A stretch of 64,000 nucleotides of DNA. Origin: Companilactobacillus hulinensis (GTDB taxonomy: Bacteria; Bacillota; Bacilli; Lactobacillales; Lactobacillaceae). The notes below the pieces were generated by a model. It was not told the origin of the DNA, did not search any database, and saw nothing but the letters and a program-made list of their open reading frames with translations. The stretch spans positions 26,528 through 90,527 of the forward strand of contig NZ_RHOO01000009.1 in assembly GCF_003946555.1 (NCBI RefSeq), given 5' to 3'. Positions 8,765 to 16,593 of this stretch are shown here, piece after piece (position 1 is the first letter of the stretch; every line of letters begins with the position of its first letter). The position numbers and the translations under genes were made by a program.

Positions 8765-10099
8765 ATGTCAAAGGATAAAGATTCAGGCCTTAGTAAATTC
8801 GTTGAAGAAAAACTAATGCCTGTAGCTGTTAAAATTGGTGGTTTCAAACCATTGATTGCGATTCGTGATGGTATTGCACTATCTATGCCATTGATCATTA
8901 TTGGTTCTGTATTTCTTATTTTAGGAAGTTTGCCAATTACACCTTGGACCGATTGGTTAGCTGCTACTACTTTCCATGGGGTATCAGTTGCAGCAGTATT
9001 TGGCAAGATCACCAACGGTTCATTCGGACTATTGGGTGTGATCGGTGCGTTTGGTATTGCATCTAGTTATGCTGAACAGTACAAGACAGATGGTAAATCA
9101 GCCGGTGTTATCGCTGTATCATCATTCTTCGTACTTACACCAAGCATTATGAGTGGCGACAAGGTTCCTCTAGAAGGTATGCCTTATGGTTACTTAGGTT
9201 CAAAAGGATTATTTATTGCTCTTATTATTGGTTTAGTTACAGGTTATGTTTTCCAATGGTTTATTAATCACAATATTCAAATTAAGATGCCAGAAACAGT
9301 TCCACCTGCAGTTTCTAAATCATTTAGTGCCTTAATTCCAGGTGCTGTTATTATTACGCTATTCGGTTTAATTTACGCAATCCTTGAGTGGACAGGTATT
9401 GGTAATGCCCATGATCTTCTATTGCATATCTTATCTAAACCATTAGGCTTGTTAGGTGATACACTTGGCGGAACAATTGTTGCTATCTTGCTTAACAGTT
9501 TGTTCTGGTTCGTTGGTATCCATGGTGGTAACATCATCAACCCTATCATTTCACCTATTTGGTTAATGAACACTGATGCTAACCGTCTATTGTTCAAGGC
9601 CGGCAATTTGGACCTTGCACATGGTGGTCACATCATCTCACAACCATTCATTGATAACTTTGTTTATATGGGTGGTGGCGGTGCCACAATCGGATTAGTT
9701 CTATGTATTGGTATCTTGGTAATTACACACCAAGCCAGTGAACAATCTAAAGTTTTGGCACCATTAACAATCACACCAGGTTTGTTCAATATTAACGAAC
9801 CTACAATGTTCGGTTTACCAGTTGTTTTGAATACAACACTTATCATTGCCTTCATTCTTGCACCTATCGTTAACGCAATTACAACATACTTCGCAATGAA
9901 GACAGGTATCGTTCCTCTATGTACCGGTGCCGTTGTTCCTTGGACAATGCCTCCAGTAATTTCAGGATTCTTAGCAACAAATAGTTGGACAGGATCAGTA
10001 TTACAATTAATTAACGTCGTACTTGACGTCTTGATTTACTTCCCATTCATGTATACTTTGAACAAACAACAGAAGTTGGAAGAAGCAGGACAACTATAG
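8765..10099 (+). CDS. PTS sugar transporter subunit IIC (cellobiose/lichenan family)
   Basis: A 444-residue membrane component of a lactose/cellobiose-type phosphotransferase system, with about ten hydrophobic segments. The family hallmark NINEPTMFGLPVVLN is near residue 345, and HGGNII lies in the substrate channel region. I place the start at ATG 8765, after GAGGGAGTGAG; an upstream in-frame start would run through the promoter and operator. No IIA or IIB gene is adjacent, so it must borrow them. A DUF7916-like gene follows on the same strand after three structured repeats. Expression is probably controlled by a LacI-type repressor acting at the palindrome upstream. The sugar cannot be told from the sequence. 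Confidence 0.9.
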   Translation: MSKDKDSGLSKFVEEKLMPVAVKIGGFKPLIAIRDGIALSMPLIIIGSVFLILGSLPITPWTDWLAATTFHGVSVAAVFGKITNGSFGLLGVIGAFGIASSYAEQYKTDGKSAGVIAVSSFFVLTPSIMSGDKVPLEGMPYGYLGSKGLFIALIIGLVTGYVFQWFINHNIQIKMPETVPPAVSKSFSALIPGAVIITLFGLIYAILEWTGIGNAHDLLLHILSKPLGLLGDTLGGTIVAILLNSLFWFVGIHGGNIINPIISPIWLMNTDANRLLFKAGNLDLAHGGHIISQPFIDNFVYMGGGGATIGLVLCIGILVITHQASEQSKVLAPLTITPGLFNINEPTMFGLPVVLNTTLIIAFILAPIVNAITTYFAMKTGIVPLCTGAVVPWTMPPVISGFLATNSWTGSVLQLINVVLDVLIYFPFMYTLNKQQKLEEAGQL

Positions 10100-10109
10100 A
10101 GAGTACTAT

Positions 10110-10474
10110 AGAGAGTGTTGAAAGACGGGAACTTCTGAGCATTACCTAGATTAATGATGGTGCCAACGAAGTTGGTGCGATTATTAATCGTAGTAAGCGC
10201 AGGAAGTTGTCTTTCATAAACTCGTTTTAACTAGAGAGTGCAACAAAGCGGTTAACTTTTGAGCATTACCTAGGATAATGATGGTGCCAACGAAGTTGGT
10301 GCGATTATTAATCGTAGTAAGCGCAGGAATCTGATTTGCGCAACTCGTTTTAAACTAGAGAGTGGAGAGAGCCGGGAGATTTTGAGCATTGCCTAGGATA
10401 ACGAATGTATCACGGAGTGATGCATTTGTTATTCGTAGCAAGCACAGAAATCTGGCTCTCGCAACTCGTTTCAA
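10110..10474 (+). repeat. Family A structured element, three tandem copies
   Basis: Copies start at 10110, 10233 and 10357 (period 123-124), each beginning AGAGAGTG and ending near AACTCGTTT. Each folds as an outer stem with a 3-4 base bulge on the 5' side, the motif GAGCATTRCCTAG, a second short stem and a 16-bp apical hairpin, closed by CGTAGYAAGC. Copy 3 differs from copies 1 and 2 along the apical hairpin and keeps its pairing there. In the second stem TTAC/GTAA becomes TTGC/GCAA, and in the outer stem GAAAGAC/GTCTTTC becomes GAGAGCC/GGCTCTC. Such compensatory change indicates selection for RNA (or single-stranded DNA) structure. The copies lie between two co-oriented genes, and the first starts beside the PTS stop codon. 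Confidence 0.75.
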
Positions 10475-10501
10475 AAAACAAAAAAGGTTAGGAGAACCAG
10501 T

Positions 10502-11431
10502 ATGGTAAAAAGATTAATTAGTGCAAACACAAGTGAAGTTTTGGCCATGGACGGTCAAGAACTAAAACAAAGTATCAAGGCTAGTGAAGGACGTGTCGTT
10601 CTAAGTGAAAACGTTACTGGACATGAAGCAACTGACGGACTTACAACATCAGAAATTGCTGCTGCATTCGGTGCTGATTTGATTTTACTTAACGGACTAG
10701 ATGTCTTGAATCCAGTAATTCTTGGCTTGTATGAAGGTGAAGAAACTTTGGCAACTGCCAAGGCTCACCATGACGGACAAAGCATCAAGAGATTGCAAAA
10801 ATTAGTCGGCAGACCTATCGGTGTCAACCTTGAACCTGTAGATCCAAATGCTGATATGTCAGAGGATAGATTGATTATCCCTGAAGGTCGTATGGCTAGT
10901 GAGAAGACACTCAAAGAAGTTGCCAAGCTTGGATTTAACTTCGTTGTCTTAACTGGTAATCCTGGTACAGGTGTTACAAATGCTCAAATTGCTGCCAATA
11001 TTAAAGTTGCTAAGGCTAACTTCAATGGTTTGGTTATTGCTGGTAAGATGCATGGTGCCGGTGTTAACGAACCAGTTGTAAGTAAAGAATCTGTTGAAAG
11101 CTTCCTAGAAGCAGGCGCAGATGTAATCTTAGTTCCTGCAGTTGGTACAGTTCCAGAATTAGACGATGCAGAACTCAAAGAAATCGTCAAACTAGCTCAC
11201 AGCAAGGGCGCTTTGGTAATGAGCACAATTGGTACTAGTCAAGAAGGCTCTGGCGCAAGTTACATTGAAAACATTGCTATCAGAAACAAAATTGATGGTG
11301 TTGATATTCAACACATCGGTGATGCTGCATGGGGAATTCAATCACCATTTGAAAATATCTATGCATTGAGCAAGGCAATTCGTGGCGAACGTCATGCCAT
11401 TCAACGTATGGCTCGTTCTATCAACAGATAA
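10502..11431 (+). CDS. DUF7916-like protein (PEP phosphonomutase-like barrel), PTS-associated
   Basis: A 309-residue soluble protein with the family start KRLISANTSEVLAM and repeated beta-alpha units such as FGADLILLNGLDV (near residue 60), LGFNFVVLTGNPGTG (near 143), AGADVILVPAVGT and IQHIGDAAWG. It matches a family usually found beside cellobiose-type PTS genes and annotated variously as DUF7916, haloacid dehalogenase-like or phosphonomutase-like. A TIM-barrel fold fits the pattern; no enzyme activity is established to my knowledge. It is probably co-transcribed with the PTS IIC gene through the repeat array. AGGAGAACC lies before the start. Confidence 0.65.
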   Translation: MVKRLISANTSEVLAMDGQELKQSIKASEGRVVLSENVTGHEATDGLTTSEIAAAFGADLILLNGLDVLNPVILGLYEGEETLATAKAHHDGQSIKRLQKLVGRPIGVNLEPVDPNADMSEDRLIIPEGRMASEKTLKEVAKLGFNFVVLTGNPGTGVTNAQIAANIKVAKANFNGLVIAGKMHGAGVNEPVVSKESVESFLEAGADVILVPAVGTVPELDDAELKEIVKLAHSKGALVMSTIGTSQEGSGASYIENIAIRNKIDGVDIQHIGDAAWGIQSPFENIYALSKAIRGERHAIQRMARSINR

Positions 11432-11445
11432 AATTTAACAAAATA

Positions 11446-11489
11446 AATACCGATTCAGAGGTGTAAAAACTTCTGAACCGGTATTTTTG
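11446..11489 (+). terminator. Rho-independent terminator of the PTS unit
   Basis: A 15-bp stem with one mismatch (AATACCG...CGGTATT outer part, TTCAGAG/CTTCTGAA inner part) is followed by TTTTT. It lies 15 bases after the stop. Confidence 0.85.
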
Positions 11490-11500
11490 TTTATCAAGAT

Positions 11501-11848
11501 TTATTTGTGATAACTAACAGAACTATTTTGACCTGGAAAAAGTTTCGAATGAGATCCAGCCCTAATTGCAATTAGAATTAATTCATCTTCATCAATAGTA
11601 TATATTACTAAAACGTTATTAATGTCAGTAGGTTGTTTACCGGACGGAGTGTCTCTGAGATGAAATTCATAATAGCCAGCCATTCTTCGCTCTAATTTGT
11701 GGTCTTTGAATTCCTCTGGCAATTCATGATTTTCCAGCAGGAATTCTATAGCTGATCTTATTTCGGGAATAATACTTTTGTCCAAACTAGCTAATCGTTT
11801 TAAATCACGGTTAAAAGTGTCACGTGGTTTGAATTTTAGTTTTTTCAT
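11501..11848 (-). CDS. YafQ/RelE-family mRNA interferase toxin
   Basis: A 115-residue toxin of the type II RelE superfamily, YafQ branch. Hallmarks are RDLKRLASLD near the N-terminus, a central YEFHLRD strand, VLVIYTIDEDELIL, and the C-terminal GSHSKLF, whose histidine is catalytic in YafQ. Such toxins cleave mRNA in the ribosomal A site. The start chosen is the ATG overlapping the antitoxin stop as ATGA (11846-11848); a longer frame begins 18 bases upstream but lacks this coupling. The protein carries an insertion (TPSGKQPTD) between the two C-terminal strands. It is translationally coupled to the antitoxin and auto-regulated as part of that operon. Confidence 0.88.
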   Translation of the reverse strand: MKKLKFKPRDTFNRDLKRLASLDKSIIPEIRSAIEFLLENHELPEEFKDHKLERRMAGYYEFHLRDTPSGKQPTDINNVLVIYTIDEDELILIAIRAGSHSKLFPGQNSSVSYHK

Positions 11849-12126
11849 TGAGTGAATTGTCCCCAATACTTATCATCAGATTCTACTATTTGATCATCAG
11901 GGATAGCGTTATGACGGATCAATTGATCTCTAGCAATGGCATATTCCAGAGAATCCTCTTTTGCATTGACGATACTTTCGTACCAATTTAATTTTTCTTG
12001 TGAAATAACGGCGGCAGTACGACTCTTGGATCTTGCAATATAAACAATTTCGTTATCGTCGTTTACACTGTCCAAATATTCTTTTAAGTGTTCTCTAAAA
12101 TCACTTTGAGTGACTGCAAATGTCAT
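11845..12126 (-). CDS. Phd/YefM-family antitoxin
   Basis: A 93-residue antitoxin. The N-terminal half (TFAVTQSDFREHLKEYLD) is the Phd/YefM DNA-binding fold, and the acidic C-terminal tail (DDQIVESDDKYWGQF) would wrap and inhibit the toxin. It precedes the toxin and overlaps it by four bases (ATGA). AGGAGGT before ATG is a strong ribosome site, giving the excess antitoxin synthesis typical of such pairs. Repeated GTAC half-sites just upstream suggest autorepression. Confidence 0.88.
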   Translation of the reverse strand: MTFAVTQSDFREHLKEYLDSVNDDNEIVYIARSKSRTAAVISQEKLNWYESIVNAKEDSLEYAIARDQLIRHNAIPDDQIVESDDKYWGQFTQ

Positions 12127-12130
12127 ATTA

Positions 12131-12170
12131 GTACCTCCTGTACCTATTATTGTACTTAATATTGTACATC
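12131..12170 (-). promoter_or_regulatory. Probable autorepressor operator of the toxin-antitoxin pair
   Basis: The palindromic core GTAC occurs at 12131, 12140, 12152 and 12164, the last three spaced 12 bases apart and two of them in the context TTGTAC. It lies just upstream of the antitoxin gene over its ribosome site and promoter region, as expected for cooperative binding by a Phd-type dimer. Confidence 0.5.
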
Positions 12171-12352
12171 ATAATGGAGGTAAAGTCTTGTTTGGAGATT
12201 TTCTCTGTGAATTTTGATGATGTTATTTCCTATTTTTATCTCCAAAATACAACCATTTTTGTAAACAAATAAAATTATTTTCAGAAAAAACTTACGAAAA
12301 CTTTTTTTTTCTGGTATATTAATCCACTGTTGCAACAAAAACGGAGGTACTT

Positions 12353-13825
12353 ATGAGTAAATCTCAAATTAACACAAAACCAGAGCATCCATATTTGGCT
12401 TTAATGGGTGTTTTGATCGGTGGATTCGTAGGAATGTTCAGTGAAACTTCACTTAACATTGCTCTTCCATCCATTATGAAAGCTTTTTCTGTCGAAACTG
12501 GTACAGCACAATGGCTTGTTACAGGGTACATGCTTGTTATTGCCATTGTTCTACCACTTTCAAGTTTATTAACGAAACATTTTTCAACTAGGGGATTAGT
12601 TCGTTTCGGACTACTTGACTTCATCGTTGGATCAATAATTGCCGCAATTGCACCTAATTTTGCAATCTTGCTATTCGGCCGTATGATCCAAGGTATCGCT
12701 ACAGGCCTTATTTTGCCATTGATGTTCTCAATCGCTATGAGAATTTTCCCACCTAATAAGTTAGGTGCAGCGCTTGGTGCTGCAGCTCTTGTTATTATGT
12801 TTGCCCCAGCTATCGGACCAACAATCTCCGGTATTATCTTGGGTGCATTATCATGGAGATGGATTTTTGTTTCATTCATTATCTTCCTATTAATAGGATT
12901 AGGATTCATGGAAAAAAATCTAACAAATGTCTTCGAAGTTACTAAACCAGATGTTGATTGGTTAGCTATTGGACTTTCAACAATTAGTTTTGGTTTGATC
13001 GTCTTTGGTGTCAGCTATTTGAGCAGTAATGTTCCAGTTGCAGTTATTGCACTGATTGCTGGATTAGTTATACTTGTTGTTTACATCAGACAACAGTTGC
13101 ATGCAAAGATTCCTACATTGGACTTTGCCGTGTTGCGCAGACCAGAATTCGTTACTGGGTCAGTACTTGTTATGCTTAACTTCGGTATTACTTTATCCGC
13201 TATGTATATCTTACCAATGTACTTACAAAATGGTCTTGGTGTAGCGGTTGCTTTGACAGGTGCCGTTATGTTACCAGGTGGTGTTGTTAACGCACTTGTA
13301 TCATTTGGTGCTGGTCGTGCATACGACAGTATTGGTGCTAAGTGGATGGCACGCCTGGGTTTCTTAGTTTCAGCTATTGGTGCCGTTATGTTCCTATTCA
13401 GTAATCAAAACAGTTCATTAGGTTATATCATTGCTGCACATATCGTTCTTATGATTGGTGTCCCACTAGCAATGTCACCATCACAAACATATGGTTTGAA
13501 TTCATTGAATGAATATCAATCAGCTGATGGTTCAGCTATTATCAATACTTTCCAACAAGTTATCGGTGCCGTCGCAACTGGTATCGCAACGTTGTTGTTG
13601 AGCGCTGGTCAAAGCAGTTACTTTGCTAATGGTGGACATTCAACTGCTCTAGCATTTACAAATGGTGCACATTACGGATTTGCCTTTACATTAGTATTGG
13701 CCATCCTAGGATTCCTATTAGCATTCCGTGTTCATTCAAAAGGATACGAAGCTGAAAAGGTTGCTAAAGAAGAATCGAATGCGAGCAAAACAACTAAGCT
13801 AGAAACTGAAAACAGTTTAGGTTAG
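12353..13825 (+). CDS. MFS multidrug efflux transporter, DHA2 (14-segment) family
   Basis: A 490-residue major-facilitator exporter with about 14 membrane segments. The DHA2 signatures are visible: WLVTGYMLVIAIVLPLSS in segment 2 and GAALGAAALVIMFAPAIGPT in segment 5 (motif C, typical of drug antiporters). The closest general relatives are LmrB/EmrB-type pumps that export drugs or bile salts using the proton gradient. The C-terminal 25 residues are charged. ACGGAGGTACTT precedes the ATG. It stands alone, ends at a terminator, and no regulator gene is adjacent. The substrate is not predictable. Confidence 0.9.
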   Translation: MSKSQINTKPEHPYLALMGVLIGGFVGMFSETSLNIALPSIMKAFSVETGTAQWLVTGYMLVIAIVLPLSSLLTKHFSTRGLVRFGLLDFIVGSIIAAIAPNFAILLFGRMIQGIATGLILPLMFSIAMRIFPPNKLGAALGAAALVIMFAPAIGPTISGIILGALSWRWIFVSFIIFLLIGLGFMEKNLTNVFEVTKPDVDWLAIGLSTISFGLIVFGVSYLSSNVPVAVIALIAGLVILVVYIRQQLHAKIPTLDFAVLRRPEFVTGSVLVMLNFGITLSAMYILPMYLQNGLGVAVALTGAVMLPGGVVNALVSFGAGRAYDSIGAKWMARLGFLVSAIGAVMFLFSNQNSSLGYIIAAHIVLMIGVPLAMSPSQTYGLNSLNEYQSADGSAIINTFQQVIGAVATGIATLLLSAGQSSYFANGGHSTALAFTNGAHYGFAFTLVLAILGFLLAFRVHSKGYEAEKVAKEESNASKTTKLETENSLG

Positions 13826-13865
13826 AATTATATATTATATGAAAACAATTGATACGGTTTTCAGT

Positions 13866-13899
13866 GGCTGATCGAGCATATATCGATTGGCCTTTTTTT
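13866..13899 (+). terminator. Rho-independent terminator of the MFS gene
   Basis: The 10-bp stem GGCTGATCGA/TCGATTGGCC (two GU pairs) is followed by seven T. Confidence 0.8.
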
Positions 13900-13992
13900 A
13901 TCAAATAAGATGTAATTTTTCGGCTATCATAACTTGTTTAAAAAAAGATAGTAGAGAAACACAATTAATCCTAGTATAATGGAAATTAGTTG

Positions 13993-14021
13993 TTGAATAA
14001 TTTGACCAATTCCTTTACAAT
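13993..14021 (+). promoter_or_regulatory. Vegetative promoter of the 44-residue gene
   Basis: The boxes TTGAAT and TACAAT are 17 bases apart, and transcription would start about 40 bases before the start codon at 14071. Confidence 0.6.
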
Positions 14022-14070
14022 AATAGGGTTGAATAATAAGACAATACTAGTAAAGGGAGGAGGGATTTAG

Positions 14071-14205
14071 ATGTCACAAAATACACATAAAGGCTATACA
14101 GGCCACCGCCGTCCCGTTAACTCAAAAAACGGTGAAGAACGCATGGCAAAAGCTCAAGCCGTTAAAGAATTCCTTAAGAGTCGTGATGAAAAAGCTGCTA
14201 AGTAA
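14071..14205 (+). CDS. Small basic protein of unknown function (44 residues)
   Basis: A complete small gene with a strong ribosome site (GGGAGGAGGG eight bases before ATG), a good promoter and a terminator 12 bases after the stop, so it is very likely real. The product starts MSQNTHKGYTGHRRPVN, is rich in Lys, Arg and Glu, has no membrane segment or signal peptide, and ends in a probable helix (AQAVKEFLKSRDEKAAK). I do not recognise the family. It might bind RNA or ribosomes given its charge, but that is only a guess. Confidence 0.75.
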   Translation: MSQNTHKGYTGHRRPVNSKNGEERMAKAQAVKEFLKSRDEKAAK

Positions 14206-14216
14206 TTATGCAGTTT

Positions 14217-14251
14217 GAGTCGATGGACATTTGTCTGTTGGCTCTTTTTTT
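14217..14251 (+). terminator. Rho-independent terminator of the 44-residue gene
   Basis: The 12-bp stem GAGTCGATGGAC/GTCTGTTGGCTC, all Watson-Crick or GU, has an ATTT loop and a run of seven T. Confidence 0.8.
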
Positions 14252-14268
14252 ATGCACTTTTTTTTGAT

Positions 14269-14432
14269 TGCCGCTTCCGATTACGAAACATTTTACCTGC
14301 CGTGGGGACCGGATTGAGCCAAAAGTCGGTCTCTATCCTCGACTTGAAGCTTTGCTTTGCAAATCTCCAAGCTCGTCCTGTGGCGGGACGCCACACTCAC
14401 GGCTGGTAAAATATTTCGTAACCTCCAGCTAA
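14269..14432 (+). repeat. Family B structured element, copy B1
   Basis: The left border TGCCGCTTCC and right border CCTCCAGCTAA match other copies. A long terminal stem (GATTACGAA.CATTTTACC with its complement) encloses three hairpins. The first has the conserved AGCC...CGGTCTC, the second follows CTCGACTTGAAG, and the third sits between TCGTCCTG and ACTCAC. It lies downstream of, and in the same direction as, the 44-residue gene. No protein of recognisable kind is encoded in it. The ~120 bases between B1 and B2 show only an imperfect ATGGCCAT palindrome and nothing I can assign. Confidence 0.7.
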
Positions 14433-14552
14433 TTTGATTCTGTATAAGAATAGGTGTTTTTCTCTAACGATTGTTAAGTAGTGTGGGATAACATGGCCAT
14501 GGTTAACTAGCGATGGGGGGCTATTAACGAATTCAATTATTAGCCATTAAAG

Positions 14553-14742
14553 TAGCCGGAAGTCGAAAACAATAAGCAGGCTGTGAAAGTGGTGTTAGGG
14601 CGGTAGAACTTTACCGGCCTTACAGCACAGGACGACTTTTGAAATCTGCGGGGTTATGCAGAGTTCAAAATCGAATCTTCAGGCCGCACTGTGGCTGAAG
14701 ATGGTCCCAAAGCCTGCTTATTGTTTTCGACTGTAAGCGGCA
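14553..14742 (-). repeat. Family B structured element, copy B2
   Basis: Read on the minus strand, this copy starts TGCCGCTTACA and ends TTCCGGCTA. The terminal stem is a perfect 21-bp complement, unrelated in sequence to that of B1, while the internal motifs AGCC...CGGCCTGAAG, TTCGATTTTGAA, TCGTCCTGTG and ACTTTCAC are kept. It lies just downstream of yxeA in the same direction and faces B1. Confidence 0.7.
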
Positions 14743-14780
14743 AAAGAAGAGCAAAAAAGCCATGACAAATGTCATGACCA

Positions 14781-15167
14781 TTATTCAGCCTGTAACTTAT
14801 TGTAAACATCACTAGGCATATCTTTTTTGAATACTTCTTTGTAAGTATAAACATAAGCACCCTTAGTAGTTACTTCAAGGTAATGATCTTGTTTCAATTT
14901 ACCCATACCTGTGAATTGAATAGGATGCTCGTTACCTTCCTTATCATAACTAGTTAAGTTGTAATCATAATTACCGTAGCCATCTTCATCTTTACCCTTG
15001 GCATTGTCTATTTTTACGTAGCGTGCTTCTTTTTTAACTAGGAAATTGTATTGGCCCAGTGCCTGTGAAAACTGGTCTGTGCGGTCTTTAGTGTACGCAC
15101 AAGCACCCACATATGCCAATCCTATAATTGTAGCTGATAATAACAAAAACTTTAGTAGACTTCTCAT
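14781..15167 (-). CDS. YxeA family secreted/membrane-anchored protein (DUF1093)
   Basis: A 128-residue protein with one N-terminal membrane segment or uncleaved signal (LLKFLLLSATIIGLAYVGA) followed by an extracellular domain of about 100 residues. It matches the YxeA/DUF1093 family of small beta-rich proteins common in Firmicutes, whose function is unknown; relatives often lie in bacteriocin or stress loci. The final strand reads AYVYTYKEV. AGGAGGTAAGG precedes the start. A 25-residue peptide gene lies upstream on the same strand with no clear terminator between, so the two may be one transcript. Confidence 0.8.
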   Translation of the reverse strand: MRSLLKFLLLSATIIGLAYVGACAYTKDRTDQFSQALGQYNFLVKKEARYVKIDNAKGKDEDGYGNYDYNLTSYDKEGNEHPIQFTGMGKLKQDHYLEVTTKGAYVYTYKEVFKKDMPSDVYNKLQAE

Positions 15168-15279
15168 TTATCCTTACCTCCTGAGAAATATACTAAAGTT
15201 TTTTTGATAAATTCTACATCTGTTTCACTTACATTCTTCTTACAAAATCGTAAGTTACTGATCGGCTGAGTAAAGTCGG

Positions 15280-15357
15280 TTATTTAAGTCCCCACCAATC
15301 GAAGTTGATCGTATAGTCTACGATTTTATTGAAGATATCAGCAATAATATTTAGCAT
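15280..15357 (-). CDS. Small amphipathic/aromatic peptide (25 residues)
   Basis: A complete short frame with a strong ribosome site (TTGGAGGTGTTGATC before ATG) encodes MLNIIADIFNKI followed by VDYTINFDWWGLK. A TATAAT box lies about 50 bases upstream. The hydrophobic N-terminal helix and C-terminal tryptophan pair resemble membrane-active peptides such as leaderless bacteriocins, phenol-soluble modulin-like peptides or type I toxins, but no family is recognised. The neighbouring yxeA downstream could be a partner (immunity or processing); this is inference. It is too short for routine gene finding. Confidence 0.55.
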   Translation of the reverse strand: MLNIIADIFNKIVDYTINFDWWGLK

Positions 15358-15441
15358 GATCAACACCTCCAACATATATTAAATGAATTTCTTTACAAGT
15401 TCATTATACCGCTTTTTTGGAAACGCCAACACATATTTGGT

Positions 15442-16566
15442 TTAACCCCAGACTTCTTCTTGAATTGATTTAACTAATGCGAGCTTGTCCCATTCTTGTT
15501 GTTCAGTTAGAACATTTCCTTCTTCTGTAGAAGCAAATCCACATTGGGTTGAGAGCCATAGTCTGTCTAATGGAAGATATTGGCTGGCTTCTTTGATACG
15601 ATCGATAATTACTTGACGATCTTCTAATTCACCTTTTTTGGAAGTGATCAATCCTAGAACAACACGCTTGTCTCCAGAAACTTTAGCTAATGGTTCAAAA
15701 TTACCAGCACGTGTTGAATCGTATTCGAGAAAGTATGTACTTACGTTTTCTTTGGCAAATACTTTGTCAGCGACAGGACCGTAACCACCGGCGAAGGCAA
15801 AGTCGGAATGATAATTGCCACGGCAGATATGTGTGTTGATAGTCAAATCCTCGGGTAAGTCTTTAATAGCACCGTTATTTAATTCTAGTAGTATATCTTG
15901 AATACCTGAATTGGCGTACGCTTGACCATCTGGAGTTGCTAGAAATTTGTCATCTAAAAATAGTCCCCATGAACAGTCATCAAGTTGGATTGTACGTGCT
16001 CCTTCGTCGTAGAAGGCTAGAATTGCATCATGATAGGCTTGTTCGATATCAACGTAGAGTTCTTCATCTGAATCATAGAATTCCTTGATTTTGTCGGCAT
16101 TCTTTCCACGGAATAATTCGATATATAGTTGAGCAGGAGCGGGAATCGTTTGTTTAGCTTCAACATCAGTTCCGTCAGTCAATGATTTTAAGAATTTGAA
16201 ATGTTGAATGAATGGGTGAGTGTCCTTGTTAAACTTGATTTTTCCTGAAAGAATAGCTGTGTCGTCACGTGTCTCTTCATGAGCAAAGTTATAGCCCTCA
16301 CCGTAATGAATGTGATCGATACCCTCAAAGCCCCAGAAGAAGTCTAGGTGCCAGTATGAGCGACGGAACTCACCATCAGTAACATAGTCTAGTCCGGCAT
16401 TGATTTCTTTGTTTACAAGGTCTTTGATAGCTTCATCTTCAATAGTTGTGAGTGCCGCTTGGTCAATATTTCCAGCTGCGAAGTCTTTACGTGCTTGTTT
16501 TAGTACATCTGGTCTTAAGAAACTTCCTACATGTTGAAATCCAATTTTAGTTTGTGTTTTTGTCAT
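15442..16566 (-). CDS. MetE C-terminal-like cobalamin-independent methyltransferase (YxjG/YxjH family)
   Basis: A 374-residue protein equivalent to the C-terminal catalytic half of methionine synthase MetE. Zinc-site residues are visible in HICRGNYHSDF (His and Cys near residue 247) and STQCGFAST (Cys near 342), and QLDDCSW lies in the homocysteine-binding region. The family (B. subtilis YxjG/YxjH) makes methionine from homocysteine with a folate or other methyl donor. A T-box leader directly upstream supports a role in methionine supply. GGAGGAAAA precedes ATG. It is monocistronic. Confidence 0.9.
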   Translation of the reverse strand: MTKTQTKIGFQHVGSFLRPDVLKQARKDFAAGNIDQAALTTIEDEAIKDLVNKEINAGLDYVTDGEFRRSYWHLDFFWGFEGIDHIHYGEGYNFAHEETRDDTAILSGKIKFNKDTHPFIQHFKFLKSLTDGTDVEAKQTIPAPAQLYIELFRGKNADKIKEFYDSDEELYVDIEQAYHDAILAFYDEGARTIQLDDCSWGLFLDDKFLATPDGQAYANSGIQDILLELNNGAIKDLPEDLTINTHICRGNYHSDFAFAGGYGPVADKVFAKENVSTYFLEYDSTRAGNFEPLAKVSGDKRVVLGLITSKKGELEDRQVIIDRIKEASQYLPLDRLWLSTQCGFASTEEGNVLTEQQEWDKLALVKSIQEEVWG

Positions 16567-16593
16567 AATATTTTCCTCCGTATATTTACTTAT

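Noticed and set aside
10110..10474. Tandem repeats of ~123 bp as a possible CRISPR array
   Set aside because: Repeat units are long, themselves diverged and self-complementary, and there are no unique spacers of constant length or cas genes nearby.
14215..14409. 64-codon open frame on the plus strand
   Set aside because: It lies across a terminator and family B element B1, has no ribosome site, and its codons follow the RNA-like structure.
14269..14432. Family B as HEARO/omega RNA of an IscB-type system
   Set aside because: No IscB, TnpB or HNH-type ORF accompanies any of the six copies, and the conserved motifs do not match what I know of those RNAs.
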